Assembly (NCBI RefSeq): GCF_012396555.1
Contig: NZ_JAAXPS010000002.1
Location: 248,001-312,000 of the forward strand
Length of the DNA: 64,000 bases
Reading direction: 5' to 3'
Source: Facklamia miroungae
GTDB lineage: Bacteria > Bacillota > Bacilli > Lactobacillales > Aerococcaceae
Part shown: piece after piece, positions 35,924 to 42,773 of the stretch
Position numbering within the stretch: position 1 is the stretch's first letter
How the letters are laid out: each line of letters opens with the position of its first letter
Notes under the pieces: model-generated
Database searches by the model: none
What the model saw: the letters and a program-made list of their open reading frames with translations, nothing else
Told to the model about the DNA's origin: nothing
Program-made: the position numbers and the translations under genes

Positions 35924-35933
35924 AGGAGGTAAA

Positions 35934-36425
35934 ATGAAGACAAAAGACTTGGTAACAGTAGCTCTTATGATTTCCTTATCGGTCATTCTGGCCCAATTTA
36001 AAATTTTTTCGACAGTCGCTTTTGATTCAAGTCCAGCTTTTCTTCTATCCTTGATTATGGGTGCTAATGTAGGGGCTATAGTGGGTGTGGTGGGGCATTT
36101 AGCCACTGCTATGAGTTCAGGTTTTCCTCTCACCTTGCCTATTCATCTTATATTGATGTTCTTTATGGGAATGACACAAATAGCTTTTGCAAAAACGTTT
36201 CGACAATTTAAGCATAAAGGTCATCTTTCTTATATTTACCCAACTATCATGGCTTGGTTATTCAATGTTCTATTTCCACTGCTTTGTCTTTTACCCTTTT
36301 TAGGAAGTGGGTTGGTAGTCAGTTTCTTCTGGCCTTTGACTTTTGCAACGGTTGCCAATATTGCTTTGGCCTACTTCTTATTTAAGTGGTTGAAAAAACT
36401 TAACCTAATAATTTTCAAGGAGTGA
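35934..36425 (+). CDS. cblT: ECF-type S component, probable alpha-ribazole transporter CblT
   Basis: The 163-residue protein has five or six membrane helices and the short ECF S-component layout (MKTKDLVTVALMISLSVILAQ at the start). It is the first gene behind the cobalamin riboswitch, 4 bases before cobU and in the same cluster as a CblS-like kinase. In Listeria the matching CblT imports alpha-ribazole. An alternative is an S component for another corrinoid or a cobalamin precursor. The shared ECF ATPases are not in the window. Confidence 0.8.
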   Translation: MKTKDLVTVALMISLSVILAQFKIFSTVAFDSSPAFLLSLIMGANVGAIVGVVGHLATAMSSGFPLTLPIHLILMFFMGMTQIAFAKTFRQFKHKGHLSYIYPTIMAWLFNVLFPLLCLLPFLGSGLVVSFFWPLTFATVANIALAYFLFKWLKKLNLIIFKE

Positions 36426-36429
36426 GTAA

Positions 36430-37032
36430 ATGGGTGAAATAATTTACTATACCGGTGGTGCCAAATCAGGAAAATCAAGACTGGCTCAAGAAGAAATATA
36501 TATAAGAAAGCATCAACAGGTTGCGTATATTGCGACTCAAGCAAATGAGTTCTTAGATCCTGAGATAGAAAGGAGTATTGAAAAACATCGTTTATCTCGA
36601 CCTAGTCATTGGCATACTTATGAACAAGCCCAAAAACTAGACCAACTAATTAAAAAAATTTCAGAAGACTACCAATGTGTTTTGGTGGATTGTATGACGG
36701 TTTGGTTAACGAACCTTCTTTTTGATTCTTGGCAGAATTTAGCAGATCATCAAGAAGTTTCCTTTGATCAGTGTGTAAACAATTTGACGGGTGTAGAAAT
36801 TCAAAAAGCAGAAGAATATGTGATGCAGGAGCTTCGTTTATTTTTAAAGGAAGCAAAAGAAGCTAAGACGGATTTTATTATAGTTTCAAATGAGCTGGGG
36901 TTGGGATTAGTCCCTGAATATAAATTTAGCCGAATTTTTAGAAATATACATGGGCTAATGAATCAAGAACTTGCCAAACAAGCGAATCAAGTATATTGGG
37001 TGGTTTCAGGAATTGCAGTTAAAATTAAATAA
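36430..37032 (+). CDS. cobU: Adenosylcobinamide kinase/adenosylcobinamide-phosphate guanylyltransferase
   Basis: The 200-residue CobU phosphorylates adenosylcobinamide and transfers GMP to give adenosylcobinamide-GDP, the CobS substrate. The P-loop GGAKSGKS is at 9-16. The guanylylation-site region EKHRLSRPSHWHTYEQ (about 54) carries the conserved His, and VLVDCMTVWLTNLL (about 83) and VSNELGLGLVPEYKFSRIFR (about 154) are typical. It lies between cblT and the corrinoid ABC transporter. Confidence 0.94.
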   Translation: MGEIIYYTGGAKSGKSRLAQEEIYIRKHQQVAYIATQANEFLDPEIERSIEKHRLSRPSHWHTYEQAQKLDQLIKKISEDYQCVLVDCMTVWLTNLLFDSWQNLADHQEVSFDQCVNNLTGVEIQKAEEYVMQELRLFLKEAKEAKTDFIIVSNELGLGLVPEYKFSRIFRNIHGLMNQELAKQANQVYWVVSGIAVKIK

Positions 37033-37052
37033 ATATTAAAGGAGCGATTTGA

Positions 37053-37970
37053 ATGAAAAAAAATATCACACTTGTCATGATGGTTGTATTAACTCTCTTT
37101 ACAGGTCATGTTGCATCAGCGGAAGAAATGACTGGTTTAAAATTAACCGATATGGTGGGACGAGAAGTTGTGCTAGAAGATGGGCCAGCTGAAGAAATTG
37201 TCACGCTTATGCCTGCGGATGCAGAAATTCTTTTTAAACTAGGAGCTGGCGATACAATTGTGGGTCGTGGGACCTATGTTGATTATCCAGCGGATGATGT
37301 GGAAGACATACCGGCAATTGCGACAGGTGAGACACTTAATATTGAAGAAATTATTGCCCTTGATCCCCAAGTGGTAGTGATGTCGACCATGTCTTTAACA
37401 GAAGATCAAATAGCAGGAATTGAAGAAGCGGGGATTCCTGTGCTTGTTACCGATGCTAAGACCATTGAAGGTGTTTATGATGCGATTGACTTATTAGGGC
37501 AAGTCGTTGGAAAAGAAAAAGAAGCAAAGCAATTAATTGAAGAAATGGAAGCTGTTTTTAAAGAATATGAAGAAAAAGCAGCCGATCACGATGATTCGTC
37601 AAGTGTCTATTATGAGGTATCACCACTTGAATTTGGTTTATGGACAGCAGGATCCGAAACTTTCATGGATGAAATAGGTCACATGCTCAACTTGGAAAAT
37701 ATTTTTGCAGACCAACAATCATTTGTTGAAGTTTCAGAAGAACAAGTTTTGCTAGCGGATCCGCAAGTTATCATCACTACTTCGATGCCAATAGATGAAA
37801 AAGCACCTTCACCAGAGGAAGAAATTATGCAACGTGCAGAATGGAAGGGTCTTTCAGCTGTTAAGGAAGAAAAGGTTTTTGCAGTAGATAATTCAGCTTT
37901 CACAAGACCTGGACCGCGCTTAATGGATGCTGTAAGAGAATTATATGAACTAGTATATGGTCAAGAGTAA
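37053..37970 (+). CDS. btuF: Corrinoid ABC transporter substrate-binding protein, no lipobox
   Basis: The 305-residue protein of the BtuF/FepB fold has a signal peptide (about 1-23, ending VASA-EE) and the two-lobed helical-backbone binding domain (VTLMPADAEILFKLGAGDTIVG, LDPQVVVMS). Unlike most Firmicutes binding proteins it contains no cysteine at all, so it cannot be a lipoprotein. It could stay attached by an uncleaved signal or be released. It overlaps btuC by 14 bases and belongs to the riboswitch-controlled half, so the substrate is probably a corrinoid. A haem or siderophore substrate is not excluded by sequence alone. Confidence 0.85.
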   Translation: MKKNITLVMMVVLTLFTGHVASAEEMTGLKLTDMVGREVVLEDGPAEEIVTLMPADAEILFKLGAGDTIVGRGTYVDYPADDVEDIPAIATGETLNIEEIIALDPQVVVMSTMSLTEDQIAGIEEAGIPVLVTDAKTIEGVYDAIDLLGQVVGKEKEAKQLIEEMEAVFKEYEEKAADHDDSSSVYYEVSPLEFGLWTAGSETFMDEIGHMLNLENIFADQQSFVEVSEEQVLLADPQVIITTSMPIDEKAPSPEEEIMQRAEWKGLSAVKEEKVFAVDNSAFTRPGPRLMDAVRELYELVYGQE

Positions 37971-39015
37971 ACTAAAACGCCTCCCACATGTTCAAAAAGG
38001 TGAGATTTTAAAGATAGTTGCCATGCTAGGGATTACGCTTTTATGTTTAATCCTATCTTTAATGATTGGAAGTGTTAAGATTTCCTTTGACGATCTTCTT
38101 CATGTCTTACAAAATCAATTTATAGAACCTTCTCCAATTTTACCAGATCAAAAAGCAACAATTTTATTAGCAGTTCGACTTCCTAGATTAATATGTGCCT
38201 TTTTAATAGGGATTGCTTTGTCAATAAGCGGAATGACTATGCAGAGTTTGCTGATGAATCCTTTGGCTGATGGTTCGACTCTAGGAGTATCTGCTGGAGC
38301 AAGTTTGGGAGCCGGTATTGCAATTGTTATTGGGATTCCTTCCTTTTTTCAAAGGCAAGGAGTCTTTTTCATGGCCGTTATTTTTGCTTTTGGGTCGTTA
38401 GTTTTAATTTTATCTTTTTCTTATTATTTAGATCGTCAATTAAAGAATATAACTGTGATCTTAACGGGGATTGTCTTTACAATGTTAGTTTCATCATTAA
38501 TGAATATTTTGATTATAGTGAGTAGGGAAAAATTACCTTCTTTAGTTTTCTGGACCATGGGTTCATTAGCTGGGACAAGATATTCCGACGTATGGATACT
38601 ACTTGGAACAGTAGTTTTGGTTGGTGGATATATTGTGACTAAGTGGCAAGAGTTGAATGCTTTTTCGATGGGTGATAATATCGCTCGAAACATAGGCATT
38701 AATACAGTCTCGCTTCGGTTAAAATTATTTATTGCAACTTCTATTTTAATTGGGATAGCTGTTTCAATTGGAGGAGCAATACCTTTTGTTGGCTTAATTA
38801 CTCCCCATATTAGTCGATTAATCGTAGGTTCTAATCACCGAAGACTACTGCCTTGGACGATATTCATTGGTGGCAACTTCTTATTATTGACCGATCTTTT
38901 AGCACGTACAATTGCTTCACCACTAGAAATTCCTATCGGAGCCATCACTTCATTGTTAGGTAGTTGTATATTTATTTTGATTTTTGCGAGGGGGAAAGGC
39001 CGTGCTAGAAGTTAA
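37957..39015 (+). CDS. btuC: Corrinoid ABC transporter permease (FecCD/BtuC family)
   Basis: The 352-residue membrane protein has about 10 helices typical of the FecCD family (RLPRLICAFLIGIALSISGMTMQ, GVSAGASLGAG, GGAIPFVGLITPHISRLIVG). It forms the membrane channel of the importer with BtuF and BtuD. It overlaps the genes on both sides, indicating coupled translation. The cobalamin riboswitch upstream of the operon supports corrinoid uptake. Confidence 0.9.
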   Translation: MVKSKLKRLPHVQKGEILKIVAMLGITLLCLILSLMIGSVKISFDDLLHVLQNQFIEPSPILPDQKATILLAVRLPRLICAFLIGIALSISGMTMQSLLMNPLADGSTLGVSAGASLGAGIAIVIGIPSFFQRQGVFFMAVIFAFGSLVLILSFSYYLDRQLKNITVILTGIVFTMLVSSLMNILIIVSREKLPSLVFWTMGSLAGTRYSDVWILLGTVVLVGGYIVTKWQELNAFSMGDNIARNIGINTVSLRLKLFIATSILIGIAVSIGGAIPFVGLITPHISRLIVGSNHRRLLPWTIFIGGNFLLLTDLLARTIASPLEIPIGAITSLLGSCIFILIFARGKGRARS

Positions 39016-39754
39016 TCACTTAAAGGTTGAACTTGATCATCATGTAATCCTTCAAAATATCAATTTTTCCGTCGCAGCAGGAGAATGGTTAATGATTTGC
39101 GGACCAAACGGATCGGGGAAAACTTCCTTAATTAAAGCCTTATCTGGCCAAAATTCATACACAGGTAACATCTTCATAGATGGCAAAAATCATCGGTTTC
39201 TGAAACCTGACCAAAGGGCTACTATTTTTGGTGTTCTTGAACAACATCCTGGTTCCAATTTTGATTTTACTGTTCAAGAACTCGTTCGGATGGGTAGATA
39301 TCCTCATCTTAAGGGATGGCTAAAAAAGTGGACGGCAGCAGATCAAACTTCGCTCGAACAAGTATTATATGAAACCTATTTATGGGACAAACGTGATCAA
39401 TCGATCCAAAACTTATCAGGCGGAGAACGCCAACGTGTCTATTTAGCTCAACTTTTTTTACAAGATCCTAAGATTTTAATACTTGATGAACCAAGTAATC
39501 ATTTAGATCTTAATTATGAACAGGATTTATTTCAAAGATTGAGGGAATGGTTAAAAGAATCAGACCGCTCAATCATAACTGTTATGCATGATTTAAGTCT
39601 TGCTAAACAGTATGGCAATCAAGCTTTGCTCCTAAAAGAGGGTCAACAAATAGCATTTGGGGAAGTTACTTCCTGTTTATCAGCCGAAAATTTATATGCA
39701 AGTTACCAAATGGATGTTTCTAGATATTTAAGAGATAAATACCAACAATGGTAA
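39002..39754 (+). CDS. btuD: Corrinoid ABC transporter ATPase (BtuD-like)
   Basis: The 250-residue ATPase has Walker A GPNGSGKTS (about 35), the Q-loop in FGVLEQHPG, the signature LSGGERQR (about 138), Walker B ILILDEPSNHLD (about 158) and the H-loop VMHDLS. The start is taken as GTG at 39002, after AGGGGGAAAGG, so that the protein begins VLEVNHLKVEL-like at the usual place. A longer TTG-started form is less likely. It is the last gene of the corrinoid operon and is followed by a hairpin and the 21-bp repeats. Confidence 0.92.
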   Translation: MLEVNHLKVELDHHVILQNINFSVAAGEWLMICGPNGSGKTSLIKALSGQNSYTGNIFIDGKNHRFLKPDQRATIFGVLEQHPGSNFDFTVQELVRMGRYPHLKGWLKKWTAADQTSLEQVLYETYLWDKRDQSIQNLSGGERQRVYLAQLFLQDPKILILDEPSNHLDLNYEQDLFQRLREWLKESDRSIITVMHDLSLAKQYGNQALLLKEGQQIAFGEVTSCLSAENLYASYQMDVSRYLRDKYQQW

Positions 39755-39760
39755 TTAAGA

Positions 39761-39813
39761 AGACACCCTCAAACCTTTAACACATTATGGCGTTTGAGAG
39801 AGTCTTATTGTTA
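39761..39813 (+). terminator. Probable terminator of the corrinoid operon
   Basis: AGAC-ACC-CTCAAAC (39761-39774) pairs with GTTTGAG-AGA-GTCT (39792-39805), with a small internal loop, and is followed by TATTGTTATTT. The T-run is interrupted, so strength is uncertain. The 3' arm is the first copy of the 21-bp repeat. Confidence 0.55.
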
Positions 39814-39876
39814 TTTGAGAGAGTCTTATTGTTATTTGAGAGAGTCTTATTGTTATTTGAGAGAGTCTTAATGTTA
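39793..39876. repeat. Tandem repeat, 21 bp x 4
   Basis: Four head-to-tail copies of TTTGAGAGAGTCTTATTGTTA run from 39793 to 39876. The first three are identical and the fourth has one T-to-A change. The last three bases are the stop codon of the minus-strand PPDK regulator gene, and the first copy is the 3' arm of the hairpin after btuD. The unit is a multiple of three but is not translated on the plus strand. Confidence 0.95.
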
Positions 39877-40710
39877 TAAGTTATCATCAATATTCGAAAA
39901 GTTAAGTAGTTCGATGATAATATGAGCGGTTTCCTCTATGGATCGGTCAGCTACATTAATGACCGGACAATTTAATTTGCGATAGACCTGGTCTGCATAA
40001 TTCAACTCTTCAACAATTCGATCTTCTGAAGCATAGGTTGCATTTTTTGATAGGCCAAATTCTAACATTCTACTTTGGCGAAACTTTTGAATAACATTCA
40101 AGTCATTGGTTAATCCAATGATTTTATTGGGATCGATTTCAAAAATAATTTCTGGCAATTCGTTTTCGGGTATAAGAGGAAGATTTGCTACCCGATACCC
40201 CATTGTAGCTAGGTACATTGAAAGGGGTGTTTTTGAGGTGCGTGAAACGCCTAAGAGGATGATATCTGCTTCCATAAATTTTTTTGGATCTTTCCCATCA
40301 TCGTATTTCATCGCAAATTCCATAGCATTAATACGTTCAAAGTACTCATCATTTAATTCGTGTTGGGCACCAACTGTCTGACTTGGCTTTTTTCCTGTAA
40401 GTTGTGAAATAACTTGAGTGAAGGGTTGTGAAAGGTTAAAAAAATGGAGCTCATTCTTAGTGCAAAATTTTTCTACCAGATTCACTTGATCATTTTTAGT
40501 TAGGGTCAAAAAGACCAATGCTTGATAATTTTTAGCTTCTTCTAAAACTTCTTGAAGACGCGACTCGGTTGAAACAAAGGCATATTTGTGTAATAATATA
40601 TGAACATCTGGGAACTGATAGGCAACTGCTTTGGCAACTTTTAAAGCCGTTTCACCAATCGAATCAGATATTATAAAGAAGTGAAGTTTTGACTGATTAT
40701 TTTGATCCAT
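39874..40710 (-). CDS. Pyruvate, phosphate dikinase regulatory protein (DUF299 kinase/pyrophosphorylase)
   Basis: This 278-residue protein of the DUF299/YqfL family acts on pyruvate, phosphate dikinase or PEP synthase: an ADP-dependent kinase and Pi-dependent pyrophosphorylase on a conserved Thr. The start HFFIISDSIGETALKVAKAV and the P-loop GVSRTSKTPLS (about 158) are typical. Its target enzyme gene is not in the window. The stop codon is formed by the last bases of the 21-bp tandem repeat. It is divergent from the Fur-family gene. Confidence 0.92.
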   Translation of the reverse strand: MDQNNQSKLHFFIISDSIGETALKVAKAVAYQFPDVHILLHKYAFVSTESRLQEVLEEAKNYQALVFLTLTKNDQVNLVEKFCTKNELHFFNLSQPFTQVISQLTGKKPSQTVGAQHELNDEYFERINAMEFAMKYDDGKDPKKFMEADIILLGVSRTSKTPLSMYLATMGYRVANLPLIPENELPEIIFEIDPNKIIGLTNDLNVIQKFRQSRMLEFGLSKNATYASEDRIVEELNYADQVYRKLNCPVINVADRSIEETAHIIIELLNFSNIDDNL

Positions 40711-40772
40711 AAGTGCCCTCCAATCGTTGAATTACATTAAGTTTACCATATCTTAAGGAAGAGGTGACAGTT

Positions 40773-41261
40773 TTGAAGGAAGTTATATTAAATGATGGTC
40801 AATTATCCCCTGAAGCTGAAGAATTAGTTAATGAAGGTTTAAAAGTTCTAAAAAATACAGGATTTAAAATTACCAAGAAAAGACGCGAAATTCTCTCGCT
40901 TTTTGCTGAAAATCAACAATACTTATCGGCTTTAGCAATTCATAAGGCTCTAGAAGCTAAATACCCAACCATGTCCTATAATACCACTTATCGTAATCTT
41001 TATGACTTTGTAGAAGTGGGAATCCTTGAGACAACTGAATACCAACAAGAACAATTATTTAGATACAATTGTCATTTATCCCACGATTCAAGTCATCACC
41101 ATCATCATCATTTCATTTGTACTAATTGTGGCAAAACAATTTTGCTAGATGCCTGTCCCATGCAACAAGTTACGACTGATCTTTCAGGAGTAGAAATTCA
41201 GAGTCACCGCTTCGAAGTGTTTGGATTATGTGCCGAATGCAAAAACGAAATTGAAACTTAG
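40773..41261 (+). CDS. Fur-family metalloregulator, probably Zur
   Basis: The 162-residue protein has the Fur winged helix (KKRREILSLFAENQQYLSALAIHKAL then YNTTYRNLYDFVEVGIL) and a C-terminal dimer/metal domain. The structural zinc site is two CxxC pairs (CTNCG and CAEC). A run HHHHHH precedes FICTNCG. The His-rich loop and the sequence point to Zur rather than PerR, but Fur is possible. The TTG at 40773 is preferred because AAGAGGTGA lies just before it; a GTG at 40764 is inside that site. No zinc genes are adjacent. Confidence 0.8.
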   Translation: MKEVILNDGQLSPEAEELVNEGLKVLKNTGFKITKKRREILSLFAENQQYLSALAIHKALEAKYPTMSYNTTYRNLYDFVEVGILETTEYQQEQLFRYNCHLSHDSSHHHHHHFICTNCGKTILLDACPMQQVTTDLSGVEIQSHRFEVFGLCAECKNEIET

Positions 41262-41292
41262 AATGCTTAATGAATTAAAAAATTCTTTCTTC

Positions 41293-41320
41293 TTGAAAAG
41301 CTTAAGATTCATGCTATAAT
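41293..41320 (+). promoter_or_regulatory. Promoter of rpsU
   Basis: TTGAAA at 41293-41298 and TATAAT at 41315-41320 are spaced by 16 bases, with a TGC extension. The leader to rpsU is about 65 bases. Confidence 0.72.
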
Positions 41321-41391
41321 ATAGGGAGGACTTTGTTTAGATTATTAATTCTAAGGAAAGGTTACTATAAGCTCGGGGGGAGGGGAACCAT

Positions 41392-41565
41392 ATGTCAAAA
41401 ACAGTAGTTCGTGATAACGAATCATTGGATGACGCTCTTCGTCGCTTTAAGCGTAACGTTTCTAAAACCGGTACTTTGAGAGAGGCTCGTAAGCGTGAAT
41501 TTTACGAAAAGCCAAGTGTTCGACGTAAAAAGAAATCAGAAGCAGCTCGTAAACGCAAGTTTTAA
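41392..41565 (+). CDS. rpsU: 30S ribosomal protein S21
   Basis: This 57-residue, very basic protein starts [20 protein letters not shown] and ends [10 protein letters not shown], the S21 family layout. S21 joins the 30S platform near the anti-Shine-Dalgarno region of 16S rRNA. The ribosome binding region is strikingly G-rich (GGGGGGAGGGG at 41375-41385). It has its own promoter and terminator. It is too short for many gene callers but unambiguous. Confidence 0.97.
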   Translation: MSKTVVRDNESLDDALRRFKRNVSKTGTLREARKREFYEKPSVRRKKKSEAARKRKF

Positions 41566-41607
41566 GCGTGTCGCCTAAGCAACAGTATAGAATAAAATAT
41601 TCTGTTT

Positions 41608-41641
41608 TAAAAAAGAATCAGATTTTCTGATTCTTTTTTAT
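41608..41641 (+). terminator. Terminator of rpsU
   Basis: AAAAAAGAATCAGA pairs with TCTGATTCTTTTTT around a 3-4 base loop. Confidence 0.9.
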
Positions 41642-41750
41642 TTTTGTGAGAAAGAAATACGAATAAGAATGAATATATCAGTCTTTTATTCCATTTTTTA
41701 GTGATTTTATGGTAATCTTAACTTAGTTTAATAATAAAGGAGACGACTAT

Positions 41751-42773
41751 TTGAATAAAATTAAAAAATGCTCAAAACAGGTCACCGTCACAAACACTGA
41801 CTGGTTAATCTCATTGTTAGGTAACCATGATAAATACATTCGAATGATTGAGGACAGCTTTGCTGTTGAAATAACTAACCGTGGTGAATTGATCACGATT
41901 AATGGCGAGAGTGAGGAAACTGTCGAATCCGTTCGTCAAATACTTTTAAATCTAATTCAGCTATTAGAAAGACGGATAACTCCTCGGTCAATGGATGTTA
42001 TGACTGCAATTAAAATGGCTAAAAGTGATAGATTAGACTATTTTATTAATCTTTATGAAGAAATAGTTGGTCGATCAGCCGATGGAACCGCTATACGTGC
42101 TAAAAATTTTGGACAGTTACAATACGTTCGAGCCGTTAATCGTCAAGATGTTGTATTTGGCATGGGACCAGCAGGGACTGGTAAGACTTATCTAGCAGTT
42201 TTGATGGCTGTTCAGGCGATGCGTGAAGGAAAAGTTAAAAAAATTATTTTAACTCGTCCAGCAGTTGAGGCAGGCGAAAATCTGGGTTTCTTACCAGGTG
42301 ATTTGAAAGAAAAGGTAGATCCTTACCTACGACCTATCTATGATGCCTTATATAATATCTATGGCACAGAGCAAACAAATCGTTTAATGGAAAGGGGTAT
42401 CATTGAAATTGCCCCGTTGGCATATATGAGAGGTCGGACTTTAGATGACGCTTTCGTCATTTTAGACGAAGCACAAAATACAACGATCGCTCAAATGAAA
42501 ATGTTTCTAACACGTTTAGGCTTCGGCTCAAAAATGATTATTAATGGAGATCAATCACAGATTGATTTACCTAAGGGTGTCAAGTCGGGCTTAATAGATG
42601 CATACAATAAATTAAGACACGTCAAACGAATTGAATTTGTATCTTTTGACGAATTTGATGTGGTTCGACATCCGGTAGTTGCGGATATTATAAGAGCATA
42701 TAGCAAAGATCCAATGATTGAAAACCCTCCAAGGAGAGAAGAAAATGAATCGTCGACTACAGTTAATTCATGA
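41751..42773 (+). CDS. phoH: PhoH-like ATPase
   Basis: The 340-residue PhoH/PhoL-family protein has an N-terminal KH-like part and an ATPase core with Walker A GPAGTGKTYLA (about 140) and Walker B-like VILDEAQNTT (about 237). Family members are linked to RNA metabolism next to YbeY. The start is TTG at 41751, 8 bases after AAAGGAG. It overlaps pgpH by 29 bases and begins the phoH-pgpH-ybeY-dgkA-era-recO series. Confidence 0.92.
   Translation: MNKIKKCSKQVTVTNTDWLISLLGNHDKYIRMIEDSFAVEITNRGELITINGESEETVESVRQILLNLIQLLERRITPRSMDVMTAIKMAKSDRLDYFINLYEEIVGRSADGTAIRAKNFGQLQYVRAVNRQDVVFGMGPAGTGKTYLAVLMAVQAMREGKVKKIILTRPAVEAGENLGFLPGDLKEKVDPYLRPIYDALYNIYGTEQTNRLMERGIIEIAPLAYMRGRTLDDAFVILDEAQNTTIAQMKMFLTRLGFGSKMIINGDQSQIDLPKGVKSGLIDAYNKLRHVKRIEFVSFDEFDVVRHPVVADIIRAYSKDPMIENPPRREENESSTTVNS

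Noticed and set aside
39793-39876. Possible CRISPR array
   Set aside because: The 21-bp units are directly adjacent with no spacers, and no cas genes are in the window. It is a simple tandem repeat.
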